From positions 460,736 through 486,574 of the forward strand of contig BFEA01000609.1 in assembly GCA_003427395.1 (NCBI GenBank): 25,839 bases of DNA, written 5' to 3'. Shown here piece after piece: positions 1-9,000 of the stretch (position 1 is the stretch's first letter; the number at the start of each line of letters is the position of its first letter). The notes below the pieces were generated by a model. It searched no databases. It worked only from the letters and a program-made list of their open reading frames with translations, and had not been told where the DNA came from. The stretch is from Chara braunii. Its lineage: Eukaryota > Streptophyta > Charophyceae > Charales > Characeae. The translations under genes were made by a program, and so were the position numbers.

Positions 1-24
1 AAAAAAAAAAAAAAAAAAAAAAAA
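1..24. repeat. A24 homopolymer at the window edge
   Basis: The window opens with 24 consecutive A residues. This could be the 3' tail of a retroposon lying to the left, a simple A-tract, or a contig-edge artefact. Nothing to the left is visible, so the choice cannot be made here. Confidence 0.9.
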
Positions 25-558
25 GACTATTCTGGGTCAGTGACCTGGGCTGGTCCAAGGACTGTTGAGTAAAATCTGGCTATGGCACTACATGGCTATA
101 GACCAGGCTACTGGTACCTCCAGACTCGCTGGAAGCCCATGTCTGGGGAAGGGCCCTGGATTACGGTGATGCTCGGTTACGATGGGGGAGACAAACTGAG
201 ACTAAAGATTAATGTGGAGGGGGCTAAGGAGGAGGAAATGGGAACTGACCCGAAGCTGCAAGATGCTATTACGGAAGCCAAGGATCGAGATGAGCAACGC
301 TGCAGGAGAGAGGGGGTGACGGTGAGGATGCAAGTAACGGTCGCGTATCATGAGACTGAGACCTCAGCAGACACGGTGGACCGAGAACAGGCCCACTTGG
401 ACAAGGACTGAGGGGGAGAAAGTGAGATGAGTGAGGCTGGAGACCGGGAGACCGATCTCCAGTCATGGAACAGGCCGGACCAGGTTCGCTATAACCATCC
501 TCAGGCACAACCTGTGGAAGGCGGGCCCGAGGCCAGCTCGCGACAGCGGAGTCCCTGA
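25..558 (+). pseudogene. Decayed coding remnant, unrecognised
   Basis: One reading frame runs from just after the poly-A to 558, broken only by a TAA near 73-75 and a TGA at 409-411. The longest open piece is 109 codons (82-411). Its middle has the pattern of a hydrophobic strand followed by a charged strand (DKLRLKINV at 190-216) and then an acidic/basic helix-like stretch rich in E, K, D and R. This order resembles the repeated modules at 5615-8473, so it may be a distant or older copy. The part after the TGA is polar and rich in P, Q, E and R. I do not recognise a known domain. Base composition is GA-rich on the plus strand, so a fortuitous open frame in noncoding DNA is a real alternative. 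Confidence 0.35.
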
Positions 559-2440
559 GGGTGCGGGACATAAAAGGCAGGAGGCAAAGGAAGGTGTGTG
601 TGATCGTAACAAGCGAGCTAGTAAAATACTGGACGGAGTTCGAGACGGGACACGCGCACACAGACGGCACGTAGAGTGGCCCAGAGGAATGAGTGAGGGT
701 CAACGAAAGGAGAAACTTAGAGAAAGAGAGGGGCACGAGCTAGCGAAGTGCGGTGGGCATGAGCTGCAGCCTCCACGTCCTCACGAGGTGGTTGAGAGCT
801 TGGCCTGGAAGTCAACTCGGGATGACGAAAGAACTAGGCCACTGAGCGGCGAGAGTCAGAGGGAAGGTCGATGGGCAATGAGGGCAAGACGAAAGGTGAG
901 GTAGTTACAGGGGACTGCATGACTGCGAGGGGGACACGAGCTTGCGCAACGCGATTGACGTCAACCACTGCCTTCATGTTCACGCCTGGTGTTTTGCACC
1001 TGGTGAATTATGGTGGGTGCACACGTTGCTGGAGATCTGAGTCAAAGCATGAAAATGAGAAATCAAATTGGCGTGATCATACCCCTCTGTCTACAGAGTC
1101 TCAGTGTGGCGTACTGCTTTTTTTTGTCTTCAGGACTGGAAACGCTAGGGCGGCACCCCCATCTTGCGTGTGCAACAACTAAGGCAGACTCACCGTCGTA
1201 CGAGTTGGTGGTCATCGCTACCATCCTTCCTCCTTGAATGATCAGACAAGAAAGTACCGCTTGAGCGTCTCGAGCAGCGTATGTACAGGTTAAAAGGCAA
1301 TGCACCGGTCACGAGTTACGTGAGGCAACAGTGAGTGAAGCGAGACACATAGCCTAGTCGAGTAATCTGGCGCGACCAGAGCGGTGATGTAAGTGCGAGA
1401 GACGGGTGGCGCGAAGGAGGTGACGAGTGCAATCGGAATGAGGGAAAGATGGGAGAGATGAAGCGAAAGGATCACTGGTGACATGCGTGATTTGCGTGAG
1501 TAAGCTGGAAGGAAGTCAAGCAGAAAGAGGTAGAGACAAGTCTCTTGGGTTGTTGTCGTCATCAACTATCAGGTTTACGTGGTCTCCCCACTCGCCTGTG
1601 ATAGCAACGAGCAGCATGCATAACTCTCCAGCGGGGGACGTACGTCTTCATAGGGTAACGTCATCAGTCTCCCGTTGGGTAACTACAGAGTGTCACCCCT
1701 TTGTAGATACCAAATCTTGCTTTAATTGGCACGCGAGACGTCCCTGGAAAGTTCGGGTCCTCGCTAGGACTCATGAAGGTACCCGTTTTTTTTTTTCTGT
1801 CACTAGTTCCTTTACTCAGTCATTGTAGGAAAGTCCAGTAGAGTTACCTTTCTGATGCCTGACATATGGGTCATGTTGAAGGGGGAGAGAGGGGCATGTG
1901 CAAAGGAAAGTCGGACTTGTCACGAGGAATCGTCATCTTTCTCATTTTCGCTGGCGATTGCAACAACTCACCAAGAATCGTGCATCATTCCACTTCTCAC
2001 CCCCATTTTGATCGACTCCCAGGCACCAGTGCATGGACTCGTTGTGACTGACATAGTCACCTTTGAGTGGATGGGGACTCAACTTGCACGTTCGGACTGT
2101 CAGAGTGTATGATTGATGGGTTATTGTATTCACTATTGGCCATGCGGTGAGCAAACGCAAAGGGGTCAATGAGGAGAAGTGTGCAAACGAAAATGAGTGA
2201 TGCACTTGTGAGGGCTGACGGAACGAGCACGGATGGTAACGACGTCAGTGGGAAGGTGAAGTGGTTTCGAGAGAGGTCAGTATGAACATGCAAGAAACGC
2301 ATAAACGTGGTGCAGGTAAGAGGGGTAGCTAGGCAAACGGATGTGAAGGGGTCGTTGATGCATCCCTTGAATTCACCATCTTCAGTCACTCGACTATTCT
2401 TGAAATTGTTAAACCGAGTGTGATCCAAATCTCTGCTGTG
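559..2440. other. No gene seen; GA-rich then mixed sequence
   Basis: Open frames here are short, lie on both strands and overlap one another. None shows a recognisable motif, domain-like composition or codon pattern. The first part is purine-rich on the plus strand, which by itself removes stops from opposite frames. A T11 run lies at 1786-1796. I see no tRNA, LTR end or long repeat. Confidence 0.6.
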
Positions 2441-4853
2441 ATGGCCTTTGAAGCCGTAATTGAGTGCAATCGGGTCATAGTTGTGCCTAACTTCCCCAAT
2501 AACCAGGTGTGATCAGGTCTTCATTGCGTGACATACTGTCCATCCCTGTGGGCGTGGACAGGCATGTCATCGAGCGGAATATTGGGTCGGTGCATTGTGT
2601 ATGGGAAGCAGTCCGAGTGTCAGGGTCTAATTAGAAAATTATGACTGGGTCTAATTGTGAAAGTGAGTCCAATCACAGATAAGACCCAAGTTTTGGTTCA
2701 CCTAAAAAATTCTCGCCTCTTTTGTCTCTCAGTCTTCATTTGTCTCCCTATTTACCTGATCCAACGGAGCTCTCGCTGTATGGGCGATCAATACAATGTG
2801 ATCGTATGCGATCCATTTCGTTGGGTTGATGGGCTTGAAAACGTGTTTAGTCCACCGGGGTAAGCAACCCACTAAAGTGGGGTGAAGCTGTGTATTCCCA
2901 GATCAGCCCCAAAGTAAGCATAACTCGATCTCGTTCGCCCTCCTGCGCGGGATGAGTAAGAAGGAGTCAGTTCTCAGAAGAGTGGCCTACTTTCTGGCCA
3001 AGTATCTTCTTGACGGGGACTGATTAACTCTTTTGATACGCCCAGTGGGAGAACGAAAGCAGAAAGAAAGGAAAATCAATTGATTGGCAACAAGGCAAAC
3101 AATTTTCTTTTGTTTGGAAGGCTTAAATCGTGTAATTGCGCATGGATGAGGCCCCCATAGACAAATTCTTTCGTGGCTTATTCTCACTTAGTAGCAGCCA
3201 GTCAGATGGAGGTTAGCCTTGTTGGTAATAGAAGTGACTCCGTCGATCACTATCTTGGTGGTTACACTCGGCAGACTGTTGAGAAGGTCTTCCATTCTCA
3301 ACCGGGAAAGCTTTAGAGCTATCCCTGTCGGGTGAGCGAGTCACGAAAAGACCGCTTAGGAACATATAACACTATTCGATCAAAAAAAATTATCTTGATC
3401 AGACATCCAGCAAAATCTAAGATATCAGGACACGAGTATCACTGGCTCTGTGAATGCGGCTTTGGATCCCTTAGTCATATTCCCTCTTTCTCTGTCTGGT
3501 GTTAACCTGCGAGTCGGAGCTTGCTTCAGTATTCTAATCAGTCGGTAATTTTCGAACAGAGCTCATCATCATCCAACCCCGGTTATCAACGGGTTAATAT
3601 TGACCACTCTCTAGCAAAGGCACCTCAGACCAATAGTCTGTTCTGCAAGGCAATTCTCGTGCCAGCATCGTGATTAGCAATACCACCTGGTAGCCCGAAT
3701 CTTCCCGGAATTTCATCATTAAACGGTTGAAGGCCAGTGGAATGTAATCTCTGCAGCGCTCAGTCGTTAGAATTACCGGGGGCCCTCAGTTCAAATCCCC
3801 ATCAACATTCACCCCTGCTTGTGAACATGATCTAGTCTTACCAGATCAACGAAACGACGTCAGAATCTTCAAGAAAACTTCCTAAGAAAGTAACAGACTG
3901 GAAGAGGGCTTACTTCAGATGAGCTCACCAAGGGAACTGGTGGTAAAACACCTAACCAGACTGCCACAGATACATACTGTTGTCTAAGAGAGAGATCTAC
4001 GTTCCCCTCATGAACTTCAGAGGGTGAACCTTCCGGTTACTCTGAGAGTAAAATTGCAGAAGCACCATTAAAGAGTTATCTTGTCAACTTGGGGTGCAAG
4101 TCTTATTTGCTCAGAGACAGGGACTCATAGTCCACCTTTGCACAGTCGAAGTCCAGACTGAACCGATGATTGCCAGCATTAACATCAAGTCTAGGCTAAG
4201 CGTTCGGTCTAGGTTCCGGGAGGACACAGTCCGGAGCCCAATAACTGTTGTCTTATTGGGGACGTAAATTGTTAGAAAATTGTTGACAAAGTCTCCTACC
4301 AGTAAGGTTACCGTCACTTAACTGTCGTGCATCTCAGTTGAGACCTGTCGTGTGATTCGGTTGAGACTTGTTGTTGCACGCCCCGATACCTGGTCCTACA
4401 GTCAGCCCAGACAGATCCATCACTGTGAACAGACTAAGAAGCAAATTTGTGGGTCGAGGCCTCCCAATAAAGCAGCCTGGCAAGGTCTGCTAAACCCGCT
4501 GTGATAGCGTCCTAAGAGGGAAACAGTTCGACCATGATCATTCCTCACGACACAGACGAAAGCGCAAGAGTGGAATCCGCAGGATCGGCCTGAGGTTCAT
4601 TGGCAAGTACTGGAAAAATTGACCAAGTCGCCTTGGTTCGAATAGTTGATGCTGAAAACTCTTAATCTGGTCCTTGACGGTACAGGTCCTACTCTGATAT
4701 CCGAACAATAACAATTTAATCCCTTGTTAACCAAACTCTCCTGCCTTCTTCTTAGCCAGGTCACCTAAGTCTTGAGAGCGACCTTTTCGTTTCTTGCGTG
4801 AAGCGTCTCTCGAGCTAACTACGGTCCGTCCTGATTATTGACCAGAGCCTGTA
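2441..4853. other. No gene seen; unassigned sequence
   Basis: More than 2.4 kb without any open frame longer than about 70 codons on either strand and without recognisable motifs. It precedes the module region and may be the eroded leader or 5' LTR of element 1. However, I found no primer-binding-site match here and no clear copy of the repeat block at 14071-15874. The only repeat noted is the 22-bp tandem at 4322-4379. Confidence 0.55.
4322..4379. repeat. Short 22-bp tandem repeat, about 2.6 copies
   Basis: The unit ctgtcgtg...cagttgaga recurs with a period of 22-23 bp (starts near 4322, 4344 and 4367), with several mismatches between copies. The anchor ttgaga is followed each time by a c(c/t)tgt(c/t)gt stretch. 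Confidence 0.6.
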
Positions 4854-5105
4854 GTGATCATGAAAGACGGGGGGGTCTTGGTGGTGAAGAGCGGACTGAA
4901 CAAGGATAAGAGAGAGGGATGGGAGGAAGAAGCCCACTGTGACATGGAATTACATAGGAAAGTTCAACGTGAGTATGTGATACAGATGGTAAAAGGTGAA
5001 GTGTACATTAAGTACGTGATTTACTTCTATGGTCACGACGACAAACTGCACAGTACTAGTTCATTGTTAGAGACAGTAAAACGGGTCAGGGCAGCGCTCG
5101 CATGA
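4854..5105 (+). pseudogene. Module-like ORF B (83 codons), unrecognised
   Basis: An 83-codon open frame, Lys/Glu-rich at the start, then a run of alternating hydrophobic residues (EVYIKYVIYF, around residues 48-57) and a short helix-like C-terminus with TVKRVRAAL. The order of strands and terminal helix resembles the modules further right, but identity is low. Its TGA (5103-5105) overlaps the ATG of the next small ORF as ATGA. It is most likely a surviving fragment of a longer, broken coding region. I do not know a family for it. Confidence 0.35.
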
Positions 5106-5215
5106 GCTCGGCGGTATCTGATCTACCTTCTCTGAAACCCCCATCAACATCTAAACCGGCAAGCCCTCATCAACAGTCTGCAGTTCTTTCTATCGTGCAA
5201 AGCCTTGTGAGCTGA
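5102..5215 (+). pseudogene. 37-codon Ser/Pro-rich ORF
   Basis: ATG at 5102 overlaps the stop of the preceding ORF as ATGA, and TGA lies at 5213-5215. The product would be rich in Ser, Pro, Lys and Gln, like a linker. The more economical reading is that a single frameshift separates two pieces of one former protein, rather than that this is a separate gene. No known domain is visible. Confidence 0.25.
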
Positions 5216-5235
5216 CAATCTGGTGACTCAATATG

Positions 5236-5371
5236 TCAGATATCAATTAGACAACATTTGGATAATATTTAGACAATATTCGGACATCATTCAGGCAATA
5301 TCCGGTCAATGCTCAGATAACATTCAGTCAATATTCAAGCAAATATTCGAACAGTCTTCAAGCAGACATTC
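5236..5371. repeat. 11-bp degenerate tandem array, about 11-12 units
   Basis: Consecutive units such as agacaatattc, ggacatcattc, aggcaatatcc, ggtcaatgctc, agataacattc and agtcaatattc follow one another with an 11-bp period, and a few units are 12 bp. The core is (a/g)(a/g)(a/c/t)caatattc. The period is not a multiple of three, so protein-level repetition is not the cause. It lies between two module fragments. Confidence 0.75.
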
Positions 5372-5480
5372 AATCAAGATCAATCTACAATTCTCCAGCT
5401 CAAACCACTCGAGATTTACGGTTAAGAACGATCAGCACAGGCTAAATTTCTCGCCCTATACGAGTAATCGATCCTGATGT

Positions 5481-5663
5481 ATGTCACGACACATGAGTAC
5501 AGTCCAGTTATTCTCAGTCTCAGGGACTATCCTGAACAGTCTCAATCAGATCTCCTCTAATCTTTCCAATACAGATACATCAGCGCAGAAGGCTTCAGAC
5601 AAGGAGATCTATCAGTCTTTGTCGTCCTCACTAGTTTTGCAGGCGACACTGTTTATAATCTGA
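5481..5663 (+). pseudogene. Ser/Gln/Asn-rich ORF fragment
   Basis: A 60-codon open frame rich in Ser, Leu, Asn and Gln, without a recognised domain. Its end overlaps, in another frame, the start of the better module match beginning at 5615. It is probably the low-complexity linker upstream of that module, shifted in frame, and not an independent gene. Confidence 0.25.
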
Positions 5664-6145
5664 GGTCCTATGTGAGGAAGGGGAAAGAGGCACACGAGCA
5701 CTTCGATTCAATCTAGGTCATAGCAGCCAGGTACCTTGAAGAGGGAGAAAGGGAGCTTGATGGGAGTGGTATTAACTTGATCCGCAGCTATGGACCGCAG
5801 CTCTACATAGACTACCCCAAGCCTCCGGTACCTTTCACCCTCACTGACGGCTCTTATTGGGGCGAACTCGTGGATCTGGCAAAGAGGTACATTTCACCTG
5901 CAGTGATTGACTACAAGGCAACTACCGAGTCTTCCGAGTTCCCACATCTCAGACGACGGATCTTCTCTCAGCTATATCTTCCTACTCTATGGGAGGAATT
6001 TTGTGCTATGGTTGACTTCCGTATCATGGGACTTGGATGGAAGTGCTCGGAACTAGCAGACTTCAGGTGGCTCTACATTCAGAGGCCACAGGCTCAGAAA
6101 GTACGGGGACCTGGCTCAAGGCACAAGAAACGTACAACAAAGTGA
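5615..6145 (+). pseudogene. Module C plus C-terminal domain, one in-frame stop
   Basis: One frame is open from 5615 to the stop at 6145, apart from a TAG at 5714-5716. It begins with a hydrophobic strand (VFVVLTSF) and then VYNLRSYVRKG (5651-5683). After the TAG come an Ala/Tyr/Glu helix-like stretch and a Pro-rich linker (PKPPVPFTLTDGSYW, about 5816-5860) leading into a helix (ELVDLAKRY). The last 70 residues contain LPTLWEEF and a GLGWKCSEL motif and end in a basic tail. The same order of blocks is seen in the fragments at 6984-8417. I recognise no published family. An internal start at 5777 would avoid the stop but would lose the first half of the module. Confidence 0.5.
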
Positions 6146-6983
6146 GAAACTAAGTGTGAGGTTCAGAGGGATGAGTGAGGACCCTTGACTGGTGTTGGTC
6201 GTGTTCCCTACATGTATACTTTCTGAGGCTATTATGAGTTCTCATTCTTCCCTCACCTGACTTTGTTTTGTCATTGCTCGAGTCAGTCGGTCTTGCTTCT
6301 TGCATTGCCGTGCTTGATGATTGCATTTCTCTAAAGGTTCTGTCACGGTTCTCAAAATCAGATTGACATAATTGATGCATGCATAGCACTCCATACTTTT
6401 ATGATTATTATTTGCACGATTCTCTGCTGTTCCGAATCAAAATAAAAGATTCATAAGATCGGGGACCGGCGAAGACCGTAATTGAAGGGTCTCGCTCGAA
6501 GCCGGACGCACAACACAGGAAGGGATTTGCATTATTTAATTTATTTTATTTATTGCAATCAACAACCAAATCATGCGTGACAGCCTGTTGGCTTTCTGGT
6601 CGTCCGAAGGGGCCCGACTGGGAAAAAGTGCGACAAAAATGGCGTCGTTGCCGAGGACATGAAAATTTTTTGTGTCCGGAACGAGCCTGGGTCAACAAGC
6701 AACTTTGAGCTTTGATTAGGCCTTGAGAACTGTTCACAATCTCTGAATTTTCCAAACTCATTTTGCAACTTTTTCTTGAGTTATTATTCTCTTTAGAAAA
6801 CCTAGTTGCTAACTGAGTCTTATCTTTCCTTGTGTGAGGTACCGCACTGGACTGGAGAATGAGACTGATATTACTGACGGAAAAAATCGGGCTTGATCTC
6901 ATGTATGCCTCATGAGCCTATGATGTCCTTGGAACATTGAGAAGGGAAAAAAAAGAATCAAGAGATCGGAGACCTCATCAAGA
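6146..6983. other. Gene-free spacer with AT-rich patch
   Basis: About 840 bases separate module C from module D and I see no module sequence in them. An AATAAA hexamer at 6441-6446 lies about 300 bases after the module C stop and could be a polyadenylation signal, but such hexamers are common. An A/T-rich patch (ttatttaatttattttattt) sits at about 6534-6553. Open frames on the minus strand (6150-6389 and 6546-6902) have no recognisable features. Confidence 0.5.
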
Positions 6984-7397
6984 ATGCTAACTTCTGATGC
7001 ATTAAAAAAACTTTCGAAAGTGATTACCAAAGGGATATCCCCCTATCAATATGAGCATTGTTGGGTTTATCGTTCTAACAATTCGGTTATCAGCGTAGTG
7101 TTTGCTCGCTTCTTGGAGGAAGATATCTATGAAATCCGTCCTTATGTCAAGAAGGGAGACTGTGACGAAGGTGAGACCTTTAACTGGCTATGGGGAATTG
7201 CGATCCAATCTCTTTATGATGAGAAAGCAGACTTAATCAAGCAGAAGAAGAGAGTGGAATAGGGTGTAATGCCACTAACGTATAAGACTGTTCCGATCCC
7301 TCCTATACCTGACATCTATTGTGGTGAGACTAATTGGTTGCCAATTATTAGCATGGTACCGACGTGGGAGAAAAAAACTGGTGGTACTGAGAACTAA
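6984..7397 (+). pseudogene. Module D, interrupted by one TAG
   Basis: An ATG at 6984 opens a frame that continues to 7397 with a single TAG at 7260-7262. Blocks in order: a Leu/Lys helix followed by ISPYQYEHCWVY, a strand SVISVVFARF, then IYEIRPYVKKG (7125-7157) and a helix with WLWGIAIQSLYDEKAD. After the TAG comes a Pro-rich linker VPIPPIPDIY and NWLPIISM (7293-7352). The clean resumption of the same pattern across the TAG argues that the stop is a mutation in a once longer ORF. Function unknown; no known domain is recognised. Confidence 0.55.
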
Positions 7398-7890
7398 AGA
7401 GGTTTCAGCAGAGGAAATCGGACAGAGAAGGTTGAAATTTGACAGAGGTTCAGACCCAAGTCAAGAGAAGGTCGAATGTCTTCTAAGGTCACTAAATACT
7501 CTAAGAAAGAGAGAGGTGTTCCCATATGAGGTTGTCAGATATGAGATGGTCGAGAGTGGATGGGAGCAGGAGCGATTATATGTACTAACATTTTATTTCA
7601 CAGTCCTGGATGTGTATGATGTAAGAATTTATGTCCCAAAAGAAAGAAGTGTTGATGCAGTGTATGGGAGATGCTGGGGATTTGCTGAGGAGATTGTATT
7701 GAGAAAGAAAGAGAAACTTGAGAGAAAGAACAAATGCTTCACTTGATCTACTCAATTTACTGTCTTTGATGGACTCCCAACTCCTTCCTTACCTGATATC
7801 AATCCTTCGAGAGACAATTGGTTTGCCATGATAAATTTTGCATGGAAAGTGAAGAGAGCCCAAGAAGAATACTCTCAACAGCCAGGATAA
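7321..7890 (+). pseudogene. Module E, interrupted by one TGA
   Basis: This frame overlaps the end of module D by about 75 bases in another phase, so a frameshift near 7370-7395 joins them. Blocks: a Leu-rich helix (LLRSLNTLRKRE), VFPYEVVRYEMV, a strand LYVLTFYF, VYDVRIYVPK (7612-7641) and a helix with RCWGFAEEIVLRKKEK. After TGA at 7744-7746 the frame continues with the linker GLPTPSLPDI and NWFAMINFAWKV, ending at TAA 7888-7890. Each block has a counterpart in module D at the same relative distance, so the two are diverged tandem copies. The copy is not recognisable as any named family. Confidence 0.55.
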
Positions 7891-7892
7891 CT

Positions 7893-8417
7893 ACTGTGAG
7901 GGGCAAACTTTATGAGGTGGCAGGGTATGATAATCCCTTTGTAATCCTGAGGCATGAGACTTGTGGGAAATGACATATAATATTTTATATTCCTGTAGTT
8001 AAATTCTTGAACTCTGACAGTTTGGATGTGAGGGTTTACTCCTCTACTTGTCTAGAGGAGAAAATTGACTACTTGAAGTATTTAAAAAGAGCGTATGTCA
8101 GTCTTGAGTGGACAAAAGAATGATTAGAAAAGCTACGAAGGAAAGTAACATGGGGAGTGAAAGTAAGAGAATTTGAAAGGCTCCCTGAATTTTCAATTGT
8201 TGAGGGATTCGAAGACAGGAGATATTGGATGCCTCTGCTGGAGACTATTGCTGAGATTGGTAGAGAAAATGAGAAAGACTCTACAGTGATGATAAAATCC
8301 TTGCTTTTGAGTACCTTTGAGCACAGGTTCGAAATCCCTGATTATGTCCAACCTGAGATCTATCTTTCAGATGTTTCTTATGATGGTTACCGATGCCCAG
8401 CTTGGTTGAACAGTTAA
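7893..8417 (+). pseudogene. Module F with C-terminal domain, two in-frame stops
   Basis: One frame runs from 7893 to TAA 8415-8417 with TGA at 7971-7973 and 8121-8123. Blocks: GKLYEVAGYD (matching the PY...Y block of D and E), a strand HIIFYIPVV, SLDVRVYSS (8019-8045) and a helix ending in SLEWTKE. Then come the linker and YWMPLLETIAEI (8184-8260), and a tail containing DYVQPEIYL and DGYRCPAWL. The tail parallels that of module C (LPTLWEEF, GLGWKCSEL), so modules C and F share an extra C-terminal block. Function unknown. Confidence 0.5.
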
Positions 8418-8939
8418 CATTTGGGGTTGTACTGGAAGAAAAAATAATTAAGATAGAAGGGACTCTTCGGATCTCTGACAGAAACCTCTCTACCTTTGAT
8501 GAGCTTGAGTTCTTACAACCTTTTATTGATCAAATGAGAGATTCTGCCCTGAGAGCTGTCACTGACCAGACTGAGATTAGCTACCTACTGAAGGTACTGG
8601 AAAAATATTCTATCATTCTTCCAGGGAACGGGTCTCTCTTACTAGGAGGATTAACATCGGATCATAAGTCATGCAACTTGATTATGAGATTATAGACTTG
8701 ACTCGATATTTTGTGATTCGGGGTACTTTAAAAAGGTATATAATAAAAGATTGAGTAGGGATGATGAAAGAGAGTTCATTGAAGATTACATTTGAAGGCT
8801 GAGAAGGATTGCTTTGCCTTTGATCACTACCCAGTCTATTATTGTATATACTCTTTATGTACAAAATTCTCAAGGGGTAGAGCAAACAAGAGAAGAGAGA
8901 AACGAACATGTATCCCTTGCAAGAAGAGTGAGAGATTGA
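8393..8939 (+). pseudogene. Modules G and H, degraded, just upstream of gag
   Basis: From 8393 to 8695 a 100-codon frame contains TFGVVLEEK and IIKIEGTLRI (8444-8473), followed by a helix with FIDQMRDSALRA, matching the core strand and helix order of modules D and E. A further stretch, shifted in frame and broken by a stop, runs to TGA 8937-8939. It has a Tyr/Ile-rich strand (IIVYTLYVQ) followed by a Glu/Arg-rich helix, and may be one more eroded copy (H). The block ends about 60 bases before the gag ATG. G is moderately supported; H is tentative. Confidence 0.4.
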
Positions 8940-9000
8940 AAAATAAGGAAAAAGAGGATAAAAGTGACATAAAGGGAGAATAAAGTATCTGGGAAAGTCT

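Noticed and set aside
269-736. 155-codon minus-strand open frame
   Set aside because: It lies opposite a purine-rich plus strand and has Ser/Pro/Leu-rich composition expected from that bias; no motif.
431-904. 157-codon plus-strand open frame rich in Arg and Glu
   Set aside because: GA-rich DNA has few stops. The frame is incompatible with the better-supported frame at 25-558 and has no domain-like structure.
3754-3799. tRNA-like A-box (gcgctcagtcgttag) and B-box (gttcaaatccc) suggesting a tRNA gene or a SINE head
   Set aside because: The two boxes are about 11 bases too close, no cloverleaf can be drawn with acceptor and anticodon stems, and no repeat copy is present. I treat it as chance.
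6546-6902. 118-codon minus-strand open frame between modules C and D
   Set aside because: Low-complexity Ser/Gln/Lys content, opposite orientation to neighbours, no recognisable motif or promoter.
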